Below are positions 35,361 through 44,596 of a stretch of 64,000 bases of DNA, one piece after another (positions within the stretch are counted from its first letter, which is position 1; every line of letters begins with the position of its first letter). Location: contig JAIVEN010000026.1 in assembly GCA_026686845.1 (NCBI GenBank), positions 20,992,001 to 21,056,000 on the forward strand, in the 5' to 3' direction. The notes beneath the pieces were generated by a model. That model was not told the origin of the DNA and did not search any database. It saw only the letters and a list, made by a program, of their open reading frames with translations. This DNA comes from Adenanthera pavonina. Its lineage: Eukaryota > Streptophyta > Magnoliopsida > Fabales > Fabaceae. The position numbers were made by a program, and so were the translations under genes.

Positions 35361-36682
35361 TTCGGCTTGCAAATCAAGGTGTGTCTTTGTTTTGCTTCAT
35401 TTCTCTTTGTTTTATCCCATTCTTCCTTATTGTCCAGAAAACCGTGACTGTTCATTTCACTGTTCATCAATCCCTGTTTCGGACTGTTGATCCGTACACT
35501 CATAAATGTTCATTTCGCACTATTCATCCATTTCTTTCTGCCCAGATTTCACAGTATTGCTCATCATGTACTTTCATCGTACTGTTTATCCGTATTGTTC
35601 ATCATACTATTTGTCATTGTTCATCTGTTATTGTCTTGCTGTTTTTTTGTTCTATGCTCTTGATCCTTTTTTTTCCAGACTTTGTTATCTTTCGTTTCAA
35701 TCTTATTGTGGTGTACTCTATTCTAATTTCATTGTCCATTTTCTTTGATCTTACCATATTTGATTCTTGTTTCCATTGAGATTGTGGAGTTCCTTGTTTA
35801 TGCCCAAAGAATTTAGTTGCCCAGATTTCTTGTTGTGAATTTGCCAAAAAATAAAAAATAAAAAATCATAATTGATTTAAAAAAAAAAGAATTGATTGCA
35901 GCCTAAAAAAAATAAAAAAAAAAAGAAGGAAAGAAAGAAAAAGAAATATGGCTGCCGAGGCAAATTCCAAAAATTAAGGAGATCTTATTTTCTTTCCCAC
36001 TTTGAGATCTTTCAATCAAGGTAATACTTTGAATTACAAATTTTCTTTTTGTGATTGGGCATTAATGTTATTGCTCCCTTTTCTGATCTCATTAAAGGAG
36101 AATCATCTTTTGACTACTCATTCATAATTTCTCATTTGTGGTAAGTTTTCATTCTTGTCTTTTATTTTCTACTCAGAATTTTACTCTTCTAGTTTAATTC
36201 TATTTCCTTCATAATTTAATTCCCTAACTTGTTCCTTTCTTGTTTCATATTTAATAGCCATCTAAAAGTTCCTTCCTTTGGTATACACACCACATCTTTT
36301 CTCTTGTCTTAATTTCCAGCATTTCCTTTTCTCTTTTTTTGGCTGGAAAATTTGCTTCTTTTGCTAAAAACAGAAAGCCCATCTTTCTTTGTTGGTCACC
36401 AACGTTTTACACTCTTTGAGAATTTAAATTTTTGGATCTTTGACTTTGAGATTGCCACTTAAAACATTGCTTCTTGATTTAAGTTCAGATTCAATTTTGC
36501 ACTCTCATAGGAAGTAAGAGTGAGTGGTAAAAGGCAAGAGTATAATAATATCATTTCTGGAAAAAGCCTTTAAAGTGTGTAAAACACGAGTGAACTTACA
36601 TCATTCTTGAGTGTAACACGTGAGAGAGTGGTGAGGTCCATTGCTCTTTGAATTTGCACTAACATTTCAGGTTTTTGGAAAC
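35361..36682 (+). other. Leader of the Gypsy element
   Basis: 1.3 kb between primer site and gag. The first 400 bp are pyrimidine-rich with many TGTTCAT-like repeats and keep a 143-codon frame open (35348-35779) without any domain, which I take as composition. 35846-35945 is an A-rich low-complexity tract. A TAACATTTCAG-GT sequence at 36660-36672, just before the gag ATG, resembles a 3' splice site. Confidence 0.7.
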
Positions 36683-37900
36683 ATGTCTGGTGGTAGTGAA
36701 ACTCAAATGCCAGATTTGAAGCTCTTTATGGACTCCATAAATGATCAGCTCAAGAAATTGAGTATGAGATTAGATGTGATGGAAGCTTCCCCTTCTCATT
36801 CTAAAACAAGTCGAGGAAAGCACCATATGATCTATTCTGATGATGGTGAAGAAAAGGTGGGAACTGAATTTGAGGAGGAAGAGCTGCAACTAAGAAGAGC
36901 TAGACAAAGCCGACATACATTCAGACATAACCAAGAGCATAAGAAGGATCCCCTTTCCAATATAAAAATGAAGATTCCTTCCTTCCAAGGGAAAGTTGAT
37001 CCTGATGGTTACTTAGAGTGGGAAAGGTGCGTGGAGCTGTGTTTGAATGCAATTCATACTCTAAGGAAAGCAAGGTAAGATTGGCTGCTGTTGAATTTAC
37101 TGACTATGCTAGTATTTGGTGGAATCAGTTGTGTAGTACTAGGAGGAGAACTGGAGAGGGTCCTGTTAGGACATGGCACGAAATGAAGACAATTATGAGA
37201 AAACGATATGTGCCAAATCATTACCATAGGGATGTACACATGAAGCTTCAAAAACTAAAACAAGGAACCATGAGTGTAGAGGATTATTACCAGGAGATGG
37301 AGATGTCCATGATAAAGGCCTATGTAGATGAAGATCCTGAGCAAACAATGGCAAGGTTCCTTAGAGGATTGAATCCAGATATTGCTGCTGAGGTTGAGAT
37401 GCAAAACTATCTTGATGTGGAGGAGTTATTGCATAAAGCCATTAAAGTTGAAAGGCACTTGAAGGCAAAACAGAAAGTGAAGTCATATGGGAGTTCAAAC
37501 AAGGAATATAAATCCTATGGCAGATCAAAGGAATATAATGTGTCTTCCAAATGGAAAGGTGAGCCCAAACCTGAGGAAAAGAACAAGTTGAAAGAACAGA
37601 TTCCTAGTTCCAAAGGTAAGTCTTCTAAATTTTCTTCTTCTGATTCTTCTAAAGTTAAATGTTTTAAATGTCAAGGGTTTGGTCATATTGCTTCACAATG
37701 TCCCACTAAAAGAACTATGATTGCTCTTGAGAATGGTTGTGTGACTAGTGAAAGCAGTGATGAAGAGACGAAGGAGGCCGAGTTAAACTCTAGTGAAGAT
37801 GATTCTGATGTGGAGATAGCTGAGGCCGTTGAAGGAGAAGTATTGGTATCCAGGCGTGCTCTTAACATACAGCCAAAGGTGGGCCATGAGAGAGAGCAAC
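36683..37900 (+). pseudogene. gag: Gypsy gag (frameshifted): capsid plus zinc knuckle
   Basis: The ATG at 36683 opens 'MSGGSETQMPD'. Gag packages the RNA into a cytoplasmic particle. The first frame runs to 37078, but the family-like text leaves it near 37037 and continues in another frame ('AAVEFTDYASIWWNQL', then 'RYVPNHYHRDVHMKLQKLKQG' in two pieces, 'FLRGLNPDIAAEV'), the retrotransposon gag (capsid) domain. A CCHC zinc knuckle (C-X2-C-X4-H-X4-C, 'CFKCQGFGHIASQC') is at 37660-37701, preceded by a serine/lysine-rich linker. The gag-protease frame from 37018 is then open to 38484. The single frameshift near 37037 is enough to prevent a normal product. Gag and protease have no separating stop, as usual for a fused Gypsy polyprotein. 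The end at about 37900 is a domain estimate. Confidence 0.85.
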
Positions 37901-38484
37901 GCGAGAATTTGTTTCATACTAGATGTTTCATTAATAACAAGGTATGCAATCTTATCATTGATAATGGTAGTTGTACCAATGTAGCAAGCACCTTGTTAGT
38001 TGAGAAACTTGGTTTACCAACTTTGAAGCATCCTACACCTTATAATTTGCTGTGGTTTAATGAAAGTGGGGATGCTAAGGTAACTAAACAAGTGATTGTA
38101 GCATTTTCCATAGGTAGCTATAAAGATGAGGTTTTATGTGATGTTGTACCTATGCATGTTGGACACTTGTTACTTGGTAGGCCATGGCAGTATGATAGGA
38201 GGATTAAGTATGATGGTTACACTAACAGGTACTCATTTGAGTATAATAATAAGACCATTGTGCTAACACCTCTTAGTCCAGTGCAGGCTCTTGAAGACCA
38301 ACGGAGAATTACGCAAGAGAGTAAAATGAAAGAAAAAGAAAAGAAAGAGAATGAGAAGGAAAGAAAAGCAAGTGAGCTCAAAAGAAAAGAGCAAAGGAGC
38401 TTTATGAAAAAGAATGAGAGTGAAGAAACAAAAGTAACTTTTGTTTACTGGAGGAGAAGAAATCAAAAGAGCTTTGTTTTGTGA
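37901..38484 (+). pseudogene. pol: Gypsy aspartic protease region
   Basis: In the same frame as the second gag part. It starts about 'FHTRCFINNKVCNLIIDNG', with 'HLLLGRPWQYDRR' further on, the retropepsin-like fold that cuts the polyprotein. The catalytic D is at 37960 but the triad reads D-N-G rather than D-S/T-G; many plant Gypsy elements have D-G-G here, so GGT to AAT change is possible and activity is doubtful. After about 38290 follows a lysine/glutamate-rich linker. The frame closes at 38484, while RT continues in a frame open from 38441, so there is a frameshift close to 38440. Confidence 0.8.
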
Positions 38485-39550
38485 ACCTTCCTTTGTACTT
38501 ATGTATAAGGAAGTGTATCTAACTATTTCTGATTTAGATAACTCTCTTCCTTCTAGTGTTTTGAGCTTGTTGCAAGAATATAAGGAATTATTTCCAGAGG
38601 AGATACCAGATGGGTTGCCCCCAATAAGAGGCATTGAGCATAGGATTGACTTCATCCCTGGAGCATCTATTCCAAATAGGCCTGCCTATAGGGCAAATCC
38701 AGAGGAGACTAAGGAAATTCAAAGGCAAGTTGAGGAACTACTGAAAAAGGGGTTCGTTAAAGAAAGCCTTAGTCCATGTGCTGTTCCAGTCATTTTGGTG
38801 CCCAAGAAAGATGGCAAGTGGAGAATGTGTGTAGATTGTCGTGCCATCAACAAAATTACAGTTAAGTATTGATATCCCATTCCTCGGTTAGATGACATGC
38901 TAGATGAACTGCATGGTGCTTGTTTATTTTCAAAGATAGATCTTAGGAGTGGATATCATCAGATTAGGATAAAAGAAGGGGATGAATGGAAGACTGCTTT
39001 TAAGACTAAGTTTGGGTTGTATGAGTGGTTAGTTATGCCGTTTGGTTTGACTAATGCTCCTAGCACATTTATGAGTCTTATGAATCATGTTTTTTGTCCT
39101 TACATAGGAAAGTTTGTGGTCGTATACTTTGATGATATTTTGGTGTTTTCTAAGAGTCTTGATGAGCATGCTGAACATTTGCATGCTGTATTTGATATCT
39201 TATGTGAAAATAGACTCTTTGCCAATTTAGAGAAATGTTCTTTTTGTTTGGATTCTGTTGTCTTTCTTGGGTTTGTTGTAGGTGCTGAAGGGATTCGAGT
39301 GGATGAGGAGAAAGTGAAAGCTATCCACGATTGGCCTACACCAAGGAATGCAAATGAAGTGAGGAGTTTCCATGGACTTGCAAGTTTCTACCGGAGATTT
39401 GTGCGGGACTTCTCAACCATTGCTGCACCTCTAAATGAACTGGTAAAGAAAAATGTTGTGTTTAAATGGGGTGAGGCACAAGAGAGGGCTTTTCAAACAC
39501 TGAAAGATAAGCTAACCAATGCCCCTCTACTTATTCTTCCTGACTTTTAA
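38441..39550 (+). pseudogene. pol: Gypsy reverse transcriptase, one nonsense codon
   Basis: RT copies the element RNA into DNA. Motifs in order: 'LPPIRGIEHRIDFIPGA', 'RPAYRANPEE', 'KGFVKESLSPCAVPVILVPKKDGKWRMCVD' (two adjoining pieces), 'FSKIDLRSGYHQIRI', 'MPFGLTNAPSTFM', the catalytic YFDD box at 39125-39136 (most Ty3/Gypsy have YIDD or YVDD), and the thumb 'NEVRSFHGLASFYRRFVRDFS'. An in-frame TGA at 38870-38872 splits it into 38441-38872 and a continuing frame. The usual codon at this place in the family is an arginine CGA, so a CpG to TpG change is the likely cause. The frame is lost again at TAA 39548-39550, where RNase H continues in a different frame. Confidence 0.9.
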
Positions 39551-39665
39551 GGTTTTTGAAGTTGAATGTGATGCTTCTGGTATTGGAATTGGAGCTGTTT
39601 TGATGCAAGAGGCTATACCAATTGCATATTTTAGTGAGAAGCTTAGTGGTTCATGCTTGAATTAT
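39551..39665 (+). pseudogene. pol: RNase H N-terminal fragment
   Basis: Shifted by one frame from RT. It reads 'VFEVECDASGIGIGAVLMQE' and 'PIAYFSEKLSGSCLNY', the first strand of a Gypsy RNase H with its first catalytic D (in ECDAS). It then stops: the rest of RNase H and the HHCC zinc finger of integrase are missing, and integrase core text follows at once from about 39660. Judging by typical pol length, about 1 kb has been deleted. Confidence 0.85.
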
Positions 39666-40840
39666 ATACACCTTTGCCTGTTCCTTCACATCCTTGGGTG
39701 GACATTTCTATGGATTTTGTGCTTAGATTGCCTAAGTCCCCTGCTGGTAAGGATAGTGTATTTGTTGTGGTGGATAGGTTTAGCAAGATGGCTTATTTCA
39801 TTGCTTGTTCAAAAACACATGATGCTGTTCACATCTCTGATCTGTTCTTTAAGGAGATAGTTAGATTACATGGTTTACCCAGGTCCATTGTTAGTGATCG
39901 TGATGTTAAATTCTTGAGTCATTTCTGGAAAACTTTATGGGCTAAACTGGGAACTAAGCTTGTGTTTTCAACAGTTGCACATCCCCAAATGGATGGGCAA
40001 ACAGAGGTAGTAAATCGAACACTTTCTTCTTTATTGCGTGCTATATTGCATAAAAATCTTAAAAATTGGGAAAAGTGTTTACCTCATGTGGAGTTTGCAT
40101 ATAACCGAGCTATGCATTCTACTACTAGTTATTCTCCTTTTGAAGTTGTCTATGGGTTCAATCCTTTGACTCCACTTGATATTCTTCCTTTGCCTGTTAC
40201 TGAGTTTGCTAACCTTGATGCTGAAAAGAAAGCTAAGTTTGTGCAGGACTTACATGCTAAGGTAAAAGCAAACATTGAGAGGAAAAATGAGCAATATGCT
40301 CAACAGGCTAACAAAGATCGCAGGAAGGTTGTCTTCGAGCCTGGAGATTGGGTGTGGGTTCATCTGAGGAAAGAGAGGTTTCCTGAACAAAGGAAATCCA
40401 AATTGCACCCAAGAGGCGATGGTCCTTTTCAAGTTTTGGAAAGGATAAATGATAATGCTTATAAAATTGATTTGCCTCATACTTATGGAAATGTAAGTGC
40501 AACCTTTAATGTGGCTGACCTCTCTCTTTTTGACATTTCAGATTCGAGGACGAATCCTTTTCAGGAGGGAGGGAATGATGAAGGCAAGTTAAGGGAAACA
40601 ATGGGCCATGGACAAATTCAAGACCCACTTCAAGGCATTGGAGGACCAATGACCAGAGCTAGGACCAAAGCCATGAAGCAAGCCATGAATGGGTTGATCC
40701 AAAATATGATTAACATGGGACCATTGTATTTGAATGATTTTGAGGCTCAAAACAAAGAAAGAGGCAAGCTGAAAATGTGGAGCCAAATTATTGTCAACAA
40801 GCCCAACTTGGAGAAGGCCCAATATGGAGAATTCACTTAA
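39653..40840 (+). pseudogene. pol: Gypsy integrase core and C-terminal tail, reading into the 3' LTR
   Basis: The open frame covers integrase without its zinc finger: 'YTPLPVPSHPWVDISMDF', 'VFVVVDRFSKMAYFIAC', 'IVSDRDVKFLS', 'HPQMDGQTEVVNRTL'. The D, D and E of the catalytic triad are therefore all present. After the core come 'FEPGDWVWVHLRKERFP' and the GPF-type motif 'GDGPFQVLERINDNAYKI', then 'FNVADLSLFD'. No chromodomain follows. The frame crosses the polypurine tract and runs 265 bp into the 3' LTR, ending at TAA 40838-40840, with a basic 'PMTRARTKAMKQAMNG' motif there. Integrase inserts the DNA copy; the tail could influence target choice as in CRM elements, which is inference. Confidence 0.87.
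40563..40575 (+). other. Polypurine tract of the Gypsy element
   Basis: AGGAGGGAGGGAA immediately before the 3' LTR; primer for plus-strand synthesis. It also encodes part of the integrase tail. Confidence 0.9.
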
Positions 40841-41475
40841 AATACATGTACTTCTCATGTGGTCACTAAAAGTGACGTTTTTAATAAGTTTTATTAGGAT
40901 TATTTTAGTCAATTTGTTTCCTTTTCAATAAAAGGCAAATAATGATCTGATTTGCTTTGTTTTATGCATTTAAGAGGAGCCAACCTTTTCAAATTCAAAA
41001 TTAGAATTAAATGCTCCTTTTGACTTAGGATTTCCTTTTTGTATTAATTAGCATTAATAAGGTTAGGTTTGTGGGGTGAACTATAGTTTGTGGGTTAATA
41101 CTTGCCTATAAATAGGCATCTCTTGTACTCTTGCAAATCACAACATGAATGAATGAATTTCTTTCCAGCAACTTTGTTGTTGTTCAGTGAGTTCTTTCTT
41201 GCTTATCCTTGAGTGCCAGAAAGAATGAGGACTTATCAAGGAGTGGTGATCCTTGTGGCGTCCCGGAGTTAGGATTCAAGAGACGGGTTCTCTTGGAGTC
41301 TACTTCCTTCGACCAACATTTTGTTCAGTCTTCTTATTTCATCGTGTCTATTTTCTTTAGTTTTTGTTCATTATTGTTCTTCATTGTTCTTGTGCTCAAT
41401 TCATCTTTCCTTGAGTTGCACGATCCTTATATCAAAGAAGGCTCTTAGGACAGGTTCCTAACGTGTCTCCCATCA
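40576..41475 (+). mobile_element. 3' LTR of the Ty3/Gypsy element
   Basis: 900 bp, TGATGAAGGC..CTCCCATCA, about 99% identical to the 5' LTR. It contains the last 88 codons of the pol frame and the TATA box at 41107-41114. Confidence 0.95.
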
Positions 41476-41937
41476 AAGCTTTTTAGTCTATTTGTAGAAA
41501 CTTCATACTTCTGCCTAAAACTAGCTCAAAAGGATCTTTGACTGTGATCTTTTCTTTGGAATAGACTAGAAATGTTGTGAGGATGCTAGATAAACTCAAT
41601 TGCTCCTTGATGATGGACATTTCATGAGATTTTTTATGTTGAAGCTTTTCAATGCATTTTTGGAAACTTCATGTTTCTGCCCAAAACTAGCTCAAATGGA
41701 GCTCCAATCGGGATCAATTCTTTTGAATAAGCTAGAATTGTTGTGGTGATACTAGATAAACTCAATTGCCTCCTCAAAGATGCCAATTTCTTAGGATTTC
41801 ATTAGTTCAGGATTTTCGGTGCCTTTTCGAGATCTTCATGCTTTTGCCCAAAACTAGCTCAAATGAAGCTCTAATTGCGATCAACTCTTTGGAATACACT
41901 TGAAACGTTTTGAAAATGCTGGATGAACTCAATTGCT
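41476..41937 (+). repeat. Satellite segment 7
   Basis: It continues the unit broken at 34443 (AAGCTTTTTAGTC..) for nearly three monomers in the same orientation, and ends within AACTCAATTGC at an antisense Gypsy LTR. This is the last satellite in the window. Confidence 0.9.
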
Positions 41938-42817
41938 TATAAAAGACAGGTGAACCTCTTAAGAACAAGTTTTTGGCAACTCAAGAACTCAGAGTATTAA
42001 GCAAAAGCAACGGAAGCAACCTATGGCCATTGAAAGACAGAACGGAACTTCTAGAGAGAACTTTAGTAGCTCCAAACACAAGATACCACAAGAGTTGGTC
42101 AATTTTCTTGATAAGTCGAATCCGTATTCTATGAAGAACACGAAGAACCCTAACAATGTCACATAAAATTGAAGAGAGAAATTACTTAAAATATTATTCA
42201 GATCTGATTTGTAAAGTGACACTACATGGTCTTTAAATAAGAACAGAAATCCTAATCCTAATGGGATAAGTGGTTCCTTATAGATAATGCTTATCCTTTT
42301 TTTGAATTTTAAATTCAAATTTTAATTAAATCCTAAGTTGGTCAGATTAATGCAAATGAGAACCAATCAAAACTATTTTAATCCAATCTACAAAAAATTA
42401 AATAAAAATTCAAAATAAATTAAATAAATATAATCCTTAAGTCACATGACTCATTAATGAAACACGTGACTTCTTTTAATTAAGCTCTTCCATTTGGACT
42501 TAGGTTGGGCCTTTAAATTCTTCAAAACTGGCCTCCAAATAAATAATTATTCTTTTTAGATTGGAAGGTGGCACCATTTGCTCTAAGTGTTCTAAATAGA
42601 TGGGCTCTTTCTCCTTAAGCTCCCGGACCAATCATTGCAAGGCCTCTTTCATAGCTTTTGTCCTAGCTCTTGTCATTGGGCCTCCTGTTCCTTGAAGAAG
42701 GTCTTTGAGCACATTAGACCTTTATGGTTGAGAGTTCACTTGTTCTCTATAATTCCCTCCCTCCTTCAAAAGGATTGGCCCTCAAATTTGCATCGTTAAA
42801 CAAGGACTAGTCTGAAA
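41938..42817 (-). mobile_element. Gypsy 3' LTR with pol end, antisense
   Basis: The LTR body is about 41938-42750. It shares 'TTTCTTGATAAGTCGAATCC' and, on the minus strand, the pol-tail block near 42640-42690 ('GGCCTCTTTCATAGCTTTTG'). Beyond it, 42751-42775 is a polypurine tract on the minus strand (GAAGGAGGGAGGGAATT), and before that the minus strand encodes a 'NPFEGGRE'-like pol end matching 'NPFQEGGND' of the 34444 element. The rest of the interior was lost where a Sirevirus LTR begins at 42818. Confidence 0.7.
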
Positions 42818-44493
42818 CGTTGAAAGTATTAGCAATCTCATGTTTTGATGATAACAAAAATAGAGAAGAAGTTGTTTTACAGGAATATTTGGTTTACAGG
42901 TTAAATTTAAAGAAGTTCACAAGCCAAGATAATTCAAGACTAGATTCTTTAGTTAAATAATGTAAGTGGCTGAATTTATGAGCAAAATGAGTTTTGAAAA
43001 ATCTTTTCAAATGGTTTTTAATCTCAAAATTTAATATTTTGGAAGATTTCAAAGTTCAGTAATAGCCTCGTGTCAAATCTCTTGAAATCCATTATACATA
43101 ATCGATTATCCTTGCTTATACAATCAGTTATATCATCCTTATTGTCCAATTACATACTTTCTTGCTAATATATCGATTACCCCCTCCAAACAATTGTTTC
43201 TTGCTTCTGTCAGTTACATTTTCTTCAACTCCCTAATCTATTATATTATATAATCAATTATGTCAATAATTTCTTCTGTCAAGTTTAATCCTTATCTAAT
43301 AAAATCGATTACCTTTTCTCAAAGCAATTGATTATCGAGCTTTAGTCTTTCCAGATACATTTTAGTTCCCCACACTAATCAATTACTCTCAAATCTAATT
43401 GATTATATTGCCTCATATAACTTGTTACTTTCATATATAATCGATTATACTTTACCAATGAGATCACAGGCTCTCAATTTGAAATCTAACGTATTACTCT
43501 TAATGTCCTAATCAATTATCTCATGCTTTCAATTCAAAATTTCCCTAACATAATTTGTTATATCTAAAGCAAATCGATTATCTTCTATTTCATTCCCGTT
43601 TTCCTTTACAATGATCGATTTTTCTTTACTAGTATAATCGGTTACTTCTTCATAATCCCCAAACATGTTTATCTTGTCATTCCTTCCTTAAGGGCATGCT
43701 AGAAATTGAACTTAATCTCTTCCTCTATAGTAAAAATATTTTCTTCTTACTTAAATAATCATTTTAGTTTATGGTGAAATACGTTACAGTGACAATACAT
43801 ACTTAGTATAACCAGTTAATTCTTACTTGTAATCGCTTAATCTAGGTAGGTGAGCATTAAATGCCCCTTTAATGGTCATCTAATCTCCAAGTAATGGCAA
43901 ATTAATTATGCCTAATGGATAATTAATGAAATTCACCTATAAATAGCGGTTCATTTATGCAGAAAATAATAAGAGAGAACATTATGAAATCTTTGATATT
44001 ATTATTTACTATTCTTAGTTGATAAATATGCACAACCACATCAGTACTTTAGTTGTATCATATCTACATCTTTGAGTGAGGTTAACCTGCTGTAAAACAT
44101 TCTGCTTCATTACTCTATCTTTTTTAGCAGACTCAAGATAGTAGGTATCTTGAGTATGCTGTCAAATTGCTTTGTGTATGAACAGAACTTTTGATTGTGA
44201 AAGCAAAGCAATATAATGAGGCTCACAAGTGCCCATTCAAAACTTGTAAAGATAGTGCAAAATCTCTAGTGGTAACTTGAGGACTGAACCTAAGCCAAGT
44301 GATGTAGGTCGAACCAGGATAAATTTCTCATGTCTTGCCCATTTACATTATTCACTTCTTTACATTTAACATACTCTGTTTATCCCTATTTTTTTTTTAT
44401 CTATTTTACTGTTTCATTTATTCCTTTTGGATTGACTAAAAATTTTAAGTCACCCAATTCACCCGCTCTCATGGATGCTCAGCCTCATCTACA
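42818..44493 (+). mobile_element. 5' LTR of a decayed Sirevirus, AATCGATT subfamily
   Basis: The start CGTTGAAAGT (TGTTGA expected) is followed by 'TGTTTTGATGATAACAAA'. The end is 'CCCAATTCACCCGCTCTCATG', then CTCAGCCTCATCTACA. A primer site follows. Its 1676 bp are close to the 1725 of the intact LTR. The TATA box is at 43938-43945. The U3 part (about 43095-43660) carries repeated TAATCGATTA-type palindromes, and forms such as TAATCAATTA and AATTGATTA that look like CpG-decayed versions. The TTCGAA/CAGACGAA motifs of the intact element are absent. Confidence 0.8.
43938..43945 (+). promoter_or_regulatory. TATA box of the decayed Sirevirus LTR
   Basis: TATAAATA in CCTATAAATAGC, about 1120 bp into the LTR; the equivalent box of the intact element is 1173 bp in. 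Confidence 0.65.
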
Positions 44494-44495
44494 AT

Positions 44496-44504
44496 TGGTA
44501 TCAG
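44496..44504 (+). other. Primer binding site, decayed
   Basis: TGGTATCAG, then TGTTAG in place of AGC. It lies 2 nt after the LTR end, as in the intact Sirevirus. Confidence 0.7.
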
Positions 44505-44596
44505 TGTTAGGGCTCTCATTAAAGATCTAACAAATTAAGTGTTACAATTGACTAGATTTGGTGATAGCATCTTACTTGAATGATCCAACTTTAACA

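Larger units (their letters stand above)
34444..41475 (+). mobile_element. Full-length but defective Ty3/Gypsy element, TSD AAGCT
   Basis: 7032 bp, bounded by LTRs of 903 and 900 bp and by AAGCT at 34439-34443 and 41476-41480, inside a satellite unit. Order: LTR, tRNA-iMet primer site, 1.3-kb leader, gag, protease, RT, RNase H fragment, integrase, polypurine tract, LTR. Protease-RT-RNase H-integrase order defines Ty3/Gypsy. The LTR start TGATGAAG, a pol frame that runs on into the 3' LTR, no recognisable chromodomain, and residence in a satellite suggest a CRM (centromeric) type, but I cannot place it firmly. The LTRs differ at about ten substitutions and two indels (about 1%), so insertion is fairly recent, yet gag-pol has frameshifts, a nonsense codon and a deletion, so it cannot be autonomous. 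Confidence 0.92.

Noticed and set aside
35348..35779. 143-codon open frame just after the Gypsy primer site
   Set aside because: Pyrimidine-rich leader with TGTTCAT repeats; hydrophobic low-complexity translation and no ATG at its head.
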